In this document: positions 27,001-42,000 of the stretch, piece by piece
Numbering within the stretch: the first letter of the stretch is position 1
Layout: every line of letters starts with the position of its first letter
Source: Gerris lacustris
Lineage: Eukaryota; Arthropoda; Insecta; Hemiptera; Gerridae
DNA length: 64,000 nucleotides
Direction: 5' to 3'
Assembly: GCA_951217055.1 (NCBI GenBank)
Contig: OX578286.1
Coordinates: 17,679,102 to 17,743,101, forward strand
Made by a program: the position numbers and the translations under genes
Notes under the pieces: model-generated
Databases searched by the model: none
Told to the model about the DNA's origin: nothing
What the model saw: only the letters and a program-made list of their open reading frames with translations

Positions 27001-30000
27001 TTATATCCTCGACTGTGTTATTCTCCAATGTATGATAGTGACTTATTATGAAAGAGTAGTAGTAGTAGTAGTATAGTATATTTATTTATTTACAACAGAA
27101 ATTTACATATACTTCTGTATAAGTGTTACAATAAATGCAAATATAATGAAATTGTACATTAAAATTAATTGTGCAGTTATCAATAGCTTGTTTTCCATTT
27201 TTTCTTTATTTTCTCTTTCTATTTCTTCCTTTTTTTATTGTTTATCTTCATCTCTTAGCATAATTAGTTAATTTATTAACAGAATAACATACACTGAAAT
27301 GATTAATAAAAAAATAAAATAAGATAAAACATAAATAAAATAAAATAAATAATAAGAATTAAAAAAATAAATAATAAAAATTAAAAAAAAAAAAATAAAA
27401 AAATTAATTAATTAATAAATAAATAAATAAATAAATAAACTAAAATTGTTAAATTAATAAATTAAAATGAATGAATAAAGGATTTTTTCTTTTTACAAAA
27501 AACAACAACAAATATAACAACAAAAATAGACTTGACAAGCAATTTTACAAGCAATGTTACAAAAATAGGGCTAATTGATAGAAAAAGATTAAAATGTTTT
27601 CATATTAATCAATGTATAGCATAATTTTTAAGTATTCGAATAAAAAATAAACTAGAATTATAGCATAAATAGAGATTAATAATTAATTTAAATACAATAA
27701 CTTTTTTTTAATTTATATTTAACAACATTATCCATTTATTATTTTTTTCTTTTTTTTACTTGAACGTATACATAATCTTACTGGAATGACAAAATTGCAA
27801 CAAAAAATCGATATAGCCTATTCAACCATCTAACATCATTACTATTTAAAGCCTCGACCACATTTTCGTACTGGTGTATATCTTGTATGTGCTTTTCACG
27901 GAGGTTGTAGAGAGGTGGACATCGAAACAGCAAATGATCCACGAAATCTAATGGTGTCAACCCACATAATTGGCACGCATCAGGTTGAAAAACTATAGTT
28001 TGGGATTTGTGAGATATTTTTAGATAGAATTTACTGGACATTCTGACTTGGGAGATTATCCGAGTTACGCGGAGACAATTGTCAAGAAGCAAGTAAGGTT
28101 GGGGGCTTTTTGATAATGGTAGGTTTTTATAAATGTTGGAAAAATTTGATTGCATGCAGTTTTTCATATCTGAAGCATGCAAGTAGTCTGCATACTTGGC
28201 CAGGATAGCTTGTTTAAAACTTAATAGTGAGTTGTAATCGGCATCCTTCCATAAATCTGTGTGGTGACATTTATCGAAGAAATGTTTAATGTGATAGTAC
28301 CAGTTAAGATGAAGGTTAGACGAAGGGTACTGAAGACACAAACTTCGTAATCTTCTCAAACATATAAGTGGGTAACGCCCTTCTTCCATACTAAAGATTT
28401 TTATTAGCCAATTATAGAGTAATTTAAATATTTTATATGACATATGAAGTGAGCCCGTTTCAAGTCTAACAGCAAAGCTAGGGGTAGTTCGGGGAAGGCA
28501 AAGCGTAGTCTTCAAAAACGTAGTCTGACATTTTTCTACTTGTTCGTGGTATTTAGGCGCCCAGACCGCAGCGCAGTAGAGTACAGAGTTTAGTACCAGA
28601 GAGTCAAGTAGTCTCATACGGGATTCCCACGAGTTAGATTTTATTTTTGCAAGAAAGGTAGACATAGATCCCAATGCTATATTTCCTTTGGAAAGCGCCG
28701 CCTTGGTAGCTGAATCAAAAGAGCCAGACGATGAAAACTCGATCCCTAAGTAGTTAAATTTTTTCACTATTTCGACTCTTTCATCCTTATAATAAAATTT
28801 TGGTTCTACTCGGGGGGGCTTGCCTTGTTTAAAGATTACTACTTTCGTTTTTGATGTGTTGACCTCTAAACCGTTAATTTGGCAGTATTCGGCTAATATA
28901 ACCAATAACCTATTTAGCATCGAAGGTGAGTGGGCCAGTAAGACCATATCATCTGCATACAGTAAAAGAATTATGTCCGTAACGGAATTGACAGATAGTC
29001 CACTTATCCCCCGTGACCGGAAAAAAATTATGAAAGAGGTTTAGTTCAATAACCAAAACAACGTCTTCACACAAAAAAATTGTATTTGAAACAATTGACC
29101 GGTTTCGGCTGTTCTAAAGCAGTCTTCTTCAGATAATCTAGAGGTTACTAGTGACATGTTGACTTGTACTTGACCATTCAAAGTTGATCCAGTAACCTTT
29201 AGATTATCTGAAGAAGGCTGCTTTAGAACAGCTGAAAACGGTCAATTGTTTCAAATACAATTTTTTTGTGTGAAGATGTTGTTTGGATATTAAACTAAAC
29301 CTCTTCAGGGTATGTCTATAGATGCGTTATAGTTTATATGTTTATAGATGGTGACACAGTGACTCCTCATACATTCAAATTTGTCACTTTTGAACATTTT
29401 GACTACATCTCAACAACAACAAAATCTCTGATTTAAAAATTATATTTTATACCTTGACTAAATTGGGTGTTTGTTGATTGCCTGAAGGATCGAGATAAGA
29501 TGATGAATTATTTCTTGAAGCAATTGAATGAGGATTATCAGTTAGTTGTTTGGACCAGTATAGTTTCCTTCCAAAATAACATCTGAGAGGGCAGTGTCTA
29601 CCCACTTCGCTCTCAAGATATGGTAAACTCAGCTAAAAAAGAAAAATAAACAAAATCAAAACAAAATTAATAAAGCAAGGGCCTTTAAAATTCCACCTTT
29701 AGAAAAAAAAATTAAAACAGTACATATATATCACAGGGGTGGGCAAATGGGGCTCTTCGTACATTAAGTGTGGCTCCCATTTAAAAGTTATAAATGTGGC
29801 TCTTCGTAGAATTAAGTGTGGCTCCCATTTAAAAGTTATATCCTTTTTAGTTGTGAATATTTTAAAAGTTTGAAATTTACATTTGCATATTTTGTAAAGC
29901 AATTTCATTTTGATATTATTGAAGAAAGATTTCTAATGTATGAAATAATACTTGATGAAAAATTGGCTAAGAAATTTGACTTATTAGAGGTGAAAGAGGA

Positions 30001-33000
30001 TCAGGCATTGCAAATGCAGCACAAACCTACTTCTAGTTGAATTTTAGTAACTCGTGCCAGAATTTCCATAATTAACATTTTCAAGACACATTTGAGTCAA
30101 CTTAAAATGAACAGTTAAAGAAAACTACCTTAAGATAAGGAGAGATTGATAATATATTATCCTCCAGAGCTTTTCGGAATCTATTGCACATAGGTAACTC
30201 AGCTACTGATAAAACTTGAGTAGGTATTTCACTGAAACCAGTCGGAGAATCTTCATAATGATAAGCCTGGAGTGGATCACTAGGTTGTGTTATATCACTA
30301 GCTCTTTCTTCTTCCTCGCATCCACCAACTCCAACATTAGATGATATCTCCGATGGACAATCGGTGAATACATCCGACAAGTAAATAGAATCGTTTATAT
30401 CATCTACCGATGAAGATGCGGTTCTTTCACTACCCAAAACTGGTTTGATTCTTGGTGCATTGGGCAGAACAAGTTTACCATCTGAAAAGGAAATAATACA
30501 TCAAAATTGATATTAAAAATAGTTCTAATGTAATTTTAAGCTGAAGTTCAAAATTTAATAAGTTCTTTTATGACATATTATACATATTTTTAAAGACCTT
30601 AAAGAGTAGGAAAAGATTGAGCAACTATTATTACAATATTTTTAATTTATTATACATAGTTTTAAAGACCTTAAAGAGTAGGAAAAGATTGAGCAACTAT
30701 TATTACAATATTTTTAATTTTTTGCCAACATTGTGAAAACATATTGAAAGATAAGTACAAGATTTGTAGAGTTGGGGGCTTCAGATCTAAACTGACCATG
30801 AAAATCCCTCAAATTTGATGAAAAGGAAAAATATAGTGCTCAGTAGAGCAATACAAAATAATAATTACAAAAGTAAGTACAAGTACCTTGGATAATAAAA
30901 GGGGGTTTATTAACAATTAGAATAATAAAGATAACATATAATATTGGCCTTGTGTAATGGTGTGTGGTGCAGTGAAACGTTCGAGTCTGCATTCAACAGC
31001 AAACTGGATCGGGCGTACAGATACTAACTCTGGAGACAAATATATGTTCGGCAGATATACAAGGAAGAACTGGAACTAGTGGCTCTCGAAACTGAATCGT
31101 TATACACGTGTCCGGACAGACATAAGAGGAAGGGTTTTAACTGAGGTGAAGAAAATAATTGATCAAGACAGAGACCACTTCCACAAACTCACTTCTATTA
31201 CATGTGACTCTGTGACTGGCAAAAATGGATGTGAGCTGGTCTGGCCAGGTTGGCCAATACAAAATGAATATAAAAATAAACTAAACAAAGATTTGTTAGA
31301 AATATAAAGTTCTAAACAAAGATTTGTTAGAAATATAAAGTTCTAAACAAAGATTTGTTAGAAATAAAAAGTTCTAAACAAAGATTTGTATATAAAGTTC
31401 TAAACAAAGATTTGTTAGAAATATAAAGTTTTAAACAAAGATTTGTTAGAAATATACAGTACTAAACAAAGATTTGTTAGAAATATAAAGTTCTAAACAA
31501 AGATTGGCTCACAGCAAAGGGGGACACACAGCTGTGCCCCGAAACAATTAAAATATATTTAATATAAAAACAAAAATTATACTTCGGCTTTCACACATAT
31601 AATAAAATAAAATATACATAAAAATAAATAAATAAAATAAACTTTGACTTTAACAAGCTTATATATATAGCATGTTATATATCATTTTAAAGCTCTTTTA
31701 GATAGATTAGGAATAAGTTAGTTTTTCCCTGAAAATGTTTCCTAGTAAACTATATTGAGAAAAAAAATTGCCGCTATAAGAGCAAAAATTCTACGCAAGT
31801 TCTTTATGTGCCACATCACTAGTATAATCACCCTTATTATTGATCATTATTTTAAATCAAATATGTATGTTCCTTTCTAGTCTATTAAGAAAATAAAAAA
31901 GGCTAACTTTAGCCATATTTCAACCCCTTCTTCGGTCATTCTCTACCTGACTGACTAAAACATTAAATTTTTATGGTTTTTTAAAAAAAAAATCATAAAA
32001 TTTAAATCTTATTGATTCTTCATCTGAATTTAGATTATGATGATTTCACTTTATTATATATTTCATCTTACTAATTTTCTAAATGTTCTTTAAACTAAAA
32101 TCCTTGTAAAGCTATCATCTATTATATGTTCATATCCGTTATAGATAACCCTTATAACTGATCAATATTTTTCTAACCCAAGAAAGAGTCAAAATATTGA
32201 AAAAGTGATCCTTCTTTATTCTTTAATAGACCAAAAACAATTGAAGAATGAAATATTTATTTGTAATGCTGCAAAAAAAATTGTTTATCTCAATTGGTCT
32301 ATAATAAAGTTTGTGCCAAATGTTTGTTAGTGCATTGACAGCGTGAGAAAGTAAAAAAAAAAAAAAAATGTGGTGAGGAGCGAATGAGAGCTTAGGATTT
32401 TAAAATCCTGAACTCTCATTGGCTCCCCACCCCATTTTTTTTTTACTTTCCTGTGCTGTCAACCCACTAAAACATTCGGCACAAACTGTAGTTATCAGGG
32501 GTTTTTTTAAAATGTTTTATAGTGGTTTTCATCCCTACTGATTAAATATGAAGAGAATATGTTTGAAAGTAGTCCAAACACTGATGAATTTGTCTTCTTT
32601 AAAACTGATTTTATAAGCAATGAGACAATTACACATTAACATACTTGCCATAACTTTATATATTTATAATTAGCTTACCATTAGATTTAGTTATAAGACA
32701 TTCTTCCAGTTGACAAGGAGTAGCAGAGCTATTATCAAATTCAAAGTCCAACTTTGTAGCTAAGTTGTCATCTTCTTTACTCAAGTGTAGAGTTGTAGGA
32801 ACGTTACGAACCCCAGGGCCTGGAGGAGTGGACATTATAAGAGCAAGAGAAGGTAGATGATTCTGAACTTTATCTAAATCCGGAGTTACCGAGTCTAAAT
32901 TATAATTTCGAGGTGGAGTTGACTTTTCCGATTGATTAGTCGATTCGAAAATACGATCATCAGATGATGAAATTGATAAATTTGCGATAAACCGCTCGTT

Positions 33001-36000
33001 ACTTTCCGATGTAGATAGATTTTTAACTTTATCGAAATCATTTTGATCGGTTATATCCATGTTTAAATCGGAAACGGAAGTGTAAGTTTGAGATTCGTCG
33101 AATATAAGTTCTTTAGATTGGCAAGGAGGAAGTGCATGAGCATCCATTAAATATGATATTTCAAGTTTGGCATTATAATAAGAGAATATAAGACTAAGAA
33201 GAACACGTTTAAGACGGAATAATTCGGACATTGAACCACCTCTTAATAAAACTGTACCACCAAGTGAAGTTTCACGACAGCCTTCAAACATCATCAGAGT
33301 TTTTTTACTCCCTAAAACAAAAAATAATTTTTAAAATTGTAAAGTTTATTTTAAAAACATAATCTTTTCATTTGGCAATTGTTCTAATCAACATAATTTT
33401 AAAAGTTTGTAAATTAGGATAAAGCATAACTTTTTCATGACAATGAAAAATAAATAAATAAATAAAAATAAGCAATTATGACTAGAGAGGTTGGTAAAAA
33501 GTAATACAACAGTATTGTCACCACAATTTTATATTAAAACTCACAAACGCGTTTCTACATATAATATCATCTTCAGTGTACGTGTACGTGTTAACTTAGT
33601 AAGAGTGAATTCTGTACTAAGCTAACTATTTTACAAATTTTTATGACAATCTAACAGTACAAGGTGGGGATAGAATAGGGCTGTGTGGGTAGAAGGATTA
33701 CAGAAGGAACAAGGTAAGAGATATAGAGTTGAGATCCAAGGCGGAACTCAGTAAAAGTATGGTTCAGGTAAAACATTTTTGTTTTTCAACTGCTTATGGC
33801 TAAACAATAATTCCTTATACAGTAGAACCTCGCTTACATGACAACCCCTCAATGACATGACAACCTCAATTACAAGTGCAATTTTCAAATCCCCTTGAGA
33901 TTGCCATAACACATAATGTTAAATTAACCTCTATAACGCAACTATTACTATCCAAACAACCTCAATAACAGGGATTTTTTTCCAATTCACAACGAAACTG
34001 AGAACCTCTATAACAAGTCGTTTTGAGAAGTCAACCTCTATAACGCGACTATACAGAAATGGATCGACCTTGAACAAGTCAAGACTTGAAAACCCCTGAC
34101 TTGAACCCGTTAGTGATTTCATTAACCTCTATAACACGACCCTCAACAAAAAGAGCACCTCGATAACAAGACTGTTTCCCTAATCCCCTTGAGACACTTC
34201 TTATCGAGGTTCTACTGTATTACTATAACTAAAATACATTATAACTACCAGACATTGTTTTTATTGGTTTTACAAGAACAGAGTTGTTAAGATTAGATTT
34301 TTCATTAAAACGTGCTGTATTTGTGCCTTGGACAGCTCTTTGAATTTCCAAGTTTTCTAAGAGGTCCAATTTCCTATTTTTTTTTTAGTACGAGTGTAGA
34401 AGTTCACAAATATCAACATCAAATATATTATCGGTTTCTAGAACATGGTTGGCAAAACTAGATATGTTTACATGTTTTTGATGCCTGTCATTCAATATTT
34501 GCTTCCAAGATTTATAGTGCTCTGTGATTATCCTAAATATACACCTTTACAGGTCATGCATATCTGCTTATACCCTCCACATTTATCTAAAATAAGTACC
34601 ACTATATCCAGGAATGCCAGAAAACGGTTACTTTTCAGTAATAACTAAGTATTACTAAAGAGTACTATCCTGGTAATTCTCCTAAAAGTGTGCCAATTGT
34701 TGAAAAACAAACACAACTACAGGGAAATTCACTATTTTATTTATGCATATGATTTCTTATGATTTTTTTTCTCGTTTTAATTATAGCAATCAAGTAAATG
34801 CTAACATTAAAAAGTGGCGTACTTTCTTTTTACAATTATTGTTCACATCAGTCCTCTTTTGGGAGAATTACTCATCTAATATTGTACCATAATACAAATA
34901 ATACAAAGACATATCAACAATTAAATTTAATATTTTCCACATACCTTTAGAGGTAGTAAAAGTTTTCAAGTAGAAATTTTTACAAGTTGCTAATCTCGGA
35001 CGGCCTAATGTAGCATCGACTGATGTCAGTATATCTGCACCAGTCACTCTTGCTAAACGTTCCAGTGTCGACCATTTAACATTAACAGCAAATGAAACTC
35101 CGGCTTGTAGTAATGCATCCTGAGCTAGCCGACAAACTGTACGTGATGCTAGAACTAGATGAGGCCTTAGAGCACAGATACGACTTACAGTGTTAGCAAC
35201 ATAATCTTGTTCCTGTAAAAATAATAATTAAGAAATAAAGGAAGAGAGTTCTAACATGCAAAAATTAAAAATAACAAAAAAAAAACATATATATAGACAA
35301 ATTGGCCTAGCCAAAGGCATAGATCAACTATTCATAAGAAATAATTATATACTTGGGTTAAAATTAAAGTCACTGTAAGTAATTTACAAAAACTTAGTAT
35401 TTAAACAAGTGCAGATATAAATAATCTGATTGGATGTTTTCTCAACTCAAATTTTTATGTCTAATACAAACAATTTTTTTTTTCTTCCTAGTTTACCGAA
35501 GGTAACGGAAGCTATGTGATCGTTCCGAAGGAAACATTTTTTTTAGGACCCCGATTTCAAAAATTCCAAGACAGAAAAATCTGTTTCAGACATCAGGAAA
35601 CATTTTTGGTTCTGTGTCTGTCTGTCGGTCTATCGCTCAATTTTTGCAAACCAACATATCTTAAAAACTAATCATCTGATTTTATTGAAATTTGGATGGT
35701 AGGTCATATGTCAGATGATTAGTTTTTAAGATATGTTGGTTTACAAAAATTGAGCGAAATAATTAGCTTATACAAACATTGCAAGTTAAATAAAAGCTTG
35801 TAAAAATAAGGTCCTTTTTTGTGGTAGACAATTTTATAAGCTTTTATTTTGTATTGAATGAATTTTGAAAGGAGCCCAGAATGATCATCTGATTCTAGGA
35901 AGTTAATACTAGAAATAGGGTTCTTCTTTAGAATTGTATGCACCTGTTAATAAAAGATATTTCCAAAAAGCACTCTATTGAAAAATGTACCTGCATAATG

Positions 36001-39000
36001 ACTGGTTCCAGAGAGAGTAGTTTTCCTTCAATTCTCTCGTAGCTTATTGGACACCCAAGAAGAAGTATTCTGGGATTTTGTATAGAAGTAGGCATGGCTT
36101 TATGAGCTAAGTTCTTACTGCAACAAACTCCACTTAGTATGGTGCACTCATTACGCTCTCCCCCACAAACTTTTTTCACCTGAACATAGCTAAAAAAAAA
36201 GGGAAAATATTAAAATATTGATGTAATAACAATAAAAGAAAATTGATTAAACGCTATGAATTAACTCATTGAACACTTTTGGATATTCTGGAGTTCCATG
36301 CTATCCCAAGGCTGCTGGCGGTTGGATCCCTAGCAGATCCAAGATCATCCTTCTGGCACTCCGCCGCTCTTTTCCTTGTATCTCAGGTAGAACCCTCTTA
36401 CAAGAATCTGCCAGGCCCGCTGGCGTTTGTATCCACAGAGCATCCCAACCCAAATTTTTTTAAATATTAAGTTTTATATCATGTAATCTCATTTGGTATT
36501 TTTAAACCTGCCACAGAGTTACGTTTCTGAATTGGAAAAGTAATAACTAAATAACCATCTAATAAAGCATCAAATAACCATCTACTATAATCTAATAAAG
36601 CAATAACAAAACCCAACAGAAAAAATCAGTAACAGAATTAAAAACATTTTATTTGACTTGTTTGGATGCAACCAAACCATTCATCTTTGTATATTTGTTC
36701 CATTCTTCTCCACTCATGACGATATAGGGCTACTTTTGGCCAAGTTGGTCCTCCACAACATCTTCTCATTTCCGGGTCCAAGTAAACGTTCCTCTTTTCC
36801 TTTTGAGTTCCAACGGTATCCATTCTATAACTTTCTTGGCCCACCTTCCGTAGGTTGCTCTGACCAAATGCCCTGCCCATATCTATATTCAACCTATAAT
36901 TTCTTCCCCTATATCATTTAAGTTTGTCCTTTCCTTCATCAACTCATTACTTTTCTTTTCTCTTATTCCAATTCCTAGCATACCATCTTTCTGACAGCTA
37001 TCCTCAGCTGGTCAATATTACCATTTTTCATACATACATGTAACTGGTTTCATCATATAATTCCATTTGTTAACTGTGAAAAATATTAGAATTATAAATT
37101 GCTAAAACCTTTGATAGCTTCTTATCTAATTTATAAACTGTACTGATTTTTATTAAAATAAACTATAATTTACATTGAATGTGTGTGGTTGTGTTACTTT
37201 CTATTAAACCCTTTCTATTAAGTCAAAATTATGAAGTGGTACCACAAAAACAACCAATAATTTATAATTTACAAATTGTTTTTATTCTAAACCACATTTC
37301 TATATAATATTTTTTTGTATGATAGTTTACTCTTATTAATTTCATAAAATTGAACAACCTTTACAAAAAACCAATAAAATAATAAATTGTATTGGTTTAA
37401 AAAAGCAGGAGTTTTCATAAAGACTGGCTTTTATTTCTCAAAAACTCACAATTTTTTTTCTTCCTCCATACTTGTGGGGTATATTGAACATACATTAAAT
37501 ACTTCTTATTATTACTAAAAATAGACAATATTGGTAGATGGTCAGTACTTGCGAATATCAAGTGAGTCCATAGTCTTTAAATCAGGTCGAACTGTGAAAA
37601 CCATTTGTTTGGCAAGAGGAATAATAACTTCAATCCAAGTTTGAGATAGACCTTCAGCATTCAATAGTTGACGACTATATGTTACACAATGGTCTTCGTA
37701 AACATTACTGGAAACAAACATAATTAAAACATAATTATTTAAAAAACTATTCTGAAATATTCTTATAATTCTTCATTTCTTGATATTAAAGAAAGTCCGT
37801 TAGCAGCTAGTGTTGATCACCTTATATGCGTCAACATCTAGCTATCTTAAAGGGCTCTGATATTACCCAGATACTCATTTAAAATACATCATCTAGAATA
37901 CCTCGCTCTTAGGTACATCTTACTCTAACCATCCCTAAAAAAGTATATTAAACATAGATATTTCTACAAAATATATCTATATACAACTTACAAGTAAAAT
38001 ATTTCCTAAATAAAGTGTTTGCCAGCATAGTTTCAGAGGAAATTTTAGTGGTTTTGAGGTCCTTGGACATCAAGCAAAAAGGGATGATTTATATTTATAA
38101 TGGGGTTTAGGGCCTTTTTTCCAGCATCATAGCTGCATTTTCTGGTTTGTGCATCCCCAACAACTAATATTATCCGATATATAAGGGATGATTTATATTT
38201 ATCAAGGGGTTCAAGGCCTTTTATCCAACTTCATAGCTGCATTTTCTGGTTTGTGCGTCCCCAACAACTCATATTATCCGATTGATAAGGGATGATTTAT
38301 ATTTATCAAGGGGTTTAAGGTATTTTACCCAGCTTCATAGCTGCATTGGTTTGTGCATCCCCAACAACTCATATTATCCGATAGATAAGGGATGATTTAT
38401 ATTTATCAAGGGGTTTCAGGCCTATTTTACAGCATCATAACTGCAATGGTTTGTGCATCCCCAACAACTCATAATATCCAATAGATAAGGGATGATTTAT
38501 ACATAAAAAAAAAATTAATAAAGTAATGTCCATACACAAAATTGAAGTACGTGGTTTTATCAATGGATTCCAACGAATCAGGTTCAATAGTGTCCCAGTT
38601 CATACTTTTAGGCTGATCTACTAAATAGTTCTCCACTACTTCCTTTAGTCCATTGTCCACTTCTGCAACTGAGATGGAAAAAAGAAAATTATGGTCAGAT
38701 GAGTTAAATAAGAGAGGAAATTGTCATAAAAATATAGTTTCCCTTCAAAAATTACTTTATCAATGGTTATTAACAAACCAGCTTTCAGAAATGTATAAAT
38801 ATAATATGTACCTGATTGTATTTTTATTTATCTATTTTTTTTTTTTTTTTTTTTTTTTTCACAATAAATTATTATAATCTTTAGTAAAACAACAAAGACA
38901 TTCAAGTTTAAAAAAGAATATACATATATAAAAGTTACCTGGTTTATTCATGTCTTCAGAGTCAAAAGAACTGTCAGGTGGAGGTTTGGTAATGTGAACT

Positions 39001-42000
39001 ATTTTATCTTCTACATTCAAATCCAAATTAAAGCTAGAAGTAGACTGGTTCATCAGATTATCAGGGCTAAGAATGTCAATATCAACACCTAATAACCAAA
39101 AAAATAATAAACAATTAATCAAAATAGATCAAGGAATCGTAACACAAATAAAAAATCGGCGTACCCCCAAATTTAAGTTAAAACAAGAAGGGGGGGGGGG
39201 GGGGATAGAAGTGTGAGCACTGGTGGCATTCACAAAAAACATGGAACTCAAGTTCATCTTACACGGTTATACAGAGTTTTACCAAAATAATGGTCCCACT
39301 CTAGAGAATGTCGCCCGAATCCTAGAAGGGGCGGAGTGCGAAGATAATATAGCAGATCTGACACCAGCTAACATTTCTGCATTAAAATACGTTCCTGTAG
39401 TGTCGTTCGACGATGGGAGAACATTTTCTTATTTAAAAATGGTTCTTTCCGACAGCAGAAGTAATGTCAAAGTAGAAAAAAATATTAGTAGTGCAAACAA
39501 ACTCATGCTAATGTTTAGTAAATTTGTATAATACGTATATATAACTTCTTATTTTCTTTAAATTATATTTAATGCTTCTAGTTTTGGTGGTTATTCTTGT
39601 ATTCTCCTATCTAACCTTCAAAAGTCATGTTTTTGGGAATTTTTAAACCCTCGGATTACATAGCATTCAAAATATAAAGCTGCCTATTATTGGACTGTAT
39701 TAATTAGGAATAAGTGCAGATTTGAGTACATATATGAGGAATAAGTGCATATGTGCATATTTCACACTTTTGAAATGCATATTTTGATGTTTTAAAGTGC
39801 AGATATATCCGACCTCTACATTAGTGAGGGAGCGTTAAAAGTCCACCCAGAGCACCACGGCGCCCACCAATGCAGGGGTAACCCCTGGTCTATAGTATAC
39901 CAACATTTGGGCTACTTCTTAGGAGCATAATTGCCTCCTAAACAGTGACACATCCAGACAATTAGCAGTAATAGGAACTAATTAAATAATACAAACCATT
40001 TAAAGAACCCTGTTGACTTAATTCATCGTTAAGAGGGTCCATAGGCACAGAAACTTTATAGAGATTGTGAGTTTCTGTGAATTCTTCCGTTTCTATTCCT
40101 TCAATGTAGCCTGAATCTAGCATAGCCTGACCAAGAGCCACTGCTTGAACACTTTAACATACAAAACAATTATTAAAATAACTTAGAATACTTTAATAAA
40201 CAAAATCTTTGGTTAGTTTTCTGAAAAGGGCCTAGTCTGCGACAACAGCTCAACTGTTGGAACTGTAGAGTGATATAAATCATGTTTAAATTTTACTTCT
40301 TCACAGCATAAGTTCTTGCAGACATAAGGCCTGATGATGCCCAGGATTGGGCGAAATATTGCTAATAAAAAATAAATTTATGTTATAAATGTAATTTTCA
40401 AATTTATCATCCCTAAAGACCTCATCAATAAGAAAAATATTGTTAGTTTATTAGTTAGATATATTGTATACTATCTAACTATATATTAGTTAGATATATT
40501 TTATATTTATTTTACTCTTAGATGTATACTAGTGTGTGTGTGTATGTCTGCATGTATATAAGTGTATATGTGCATGTTTGTGTGTATATGCATGCATATT
40601 TTTATTTATATTTGTATTTGTTAATTGTTCATTAATTGGATTTGGTTACGTCTTTATTAAGCTAATGGTAATAAAAACTTGTGATTGCATGGCACTAATT
40701 TCTCCTGCACGAACTAAAGGCGGAGATACGCATGCCTGTAGCTTGAACAAAAACATGCCAGCTACTTGCACGTGGATATGTTAAATGGCATGCCTGTAGC
40801 TGGCAAATACCCTCTTTTGGCATGCAATCTACTTCCCCAATTTGACGGCATGTGTATCTCCGCCTTAATATCCATAGGGCAGTGTGATTAAATGTAACAT
40901 TGTTAATTAATTATTTTAATTTATTTTAAATATATAATTTATTCATTCATTTATAGTTATAGTAGTTAATCTATTCAAATATATTTTAAGAAATTAAAAA
41001 AATCTCACTAGACTTAACAATAAATATTTATAAATGTCACAAACCTTTAAAGGGAGCAAAATGTTTAAATCCACTGTTAAAAAAATGACAATTACTGAAT
41101 TCAATTAACTTAAATTTAAAAAAAAAAAAAAAACACTTAAATAATTTAATTTTTTTTTTGGATTCGTACAGCAACAATAAATGACAAGATTAAATGATAC
41201 ACATTACTTATATAACTTTTCTTTAATAATAAAAAAAAGAAAAATTAATCTATTATCAACAAATGTTGTTTTGAAAGTGTTATCAGTGATCCAATAAATC
41301 AAACAAAGGAATGGAATTTCCGTGAGAAACCCCTACAAAAAAACAAATGTATTTAATTGAGAAAATTCTAGTTTTTTGTAGTAACTCATTATTTTTCCGT
41401 ATTTGTTATCACCTAATAGATAACAAACCAATGGGATATTAACTAATCATGTATCTAGACTTTTAAATCCTTTTTTTTAAACTTATTAAAATAATTTTAA
41501 TTTCAGTTATTAATTTGATTTAAACTTTTATGATGTGATTAAAAAATAAATATATATAATTTGATTTAAATTAAAATTAAACTTTCGGTAGTATGAAAAC
41601 TACCAAAAACTTAAAAAATTAAAAAATAAATGTATTTTTTTTTTCTCTGTTTAATCGTTGTTGTTTTTTTTGTTTTTTTTTCTCCGTTGCTTTGTTGTAT
41701 TAAGTTTTTATGATCCATAGCTTAATTCTTCAAAAGTTGGATCTGTTCAAGATTTAAAAAGGACCCCTCCTTGGACATTCTCAAGCTAACAACAGACTCG
41801 AAGATTCAATTTTCAATCTCAATTTAAAAAAAAAAAAAAAAAAATTATTTGATAATGCATAATAAACAAACTACAAAAACTTGATAAAAACAATACATGC
41901 ACAGCATGATAGCAATGACCTTACGGCCGTCTGCTTAGAGTAGTGGCTATACGTTAATAACAATTAGTTAATTTACAGCTACATAATTAAACTTAACAGA

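Noticed and set aside
31281..31505. CRISPR-like array.
   Set aside because: Repeats are contiguous without spacers; a eukaryotic intronic minisatellite.
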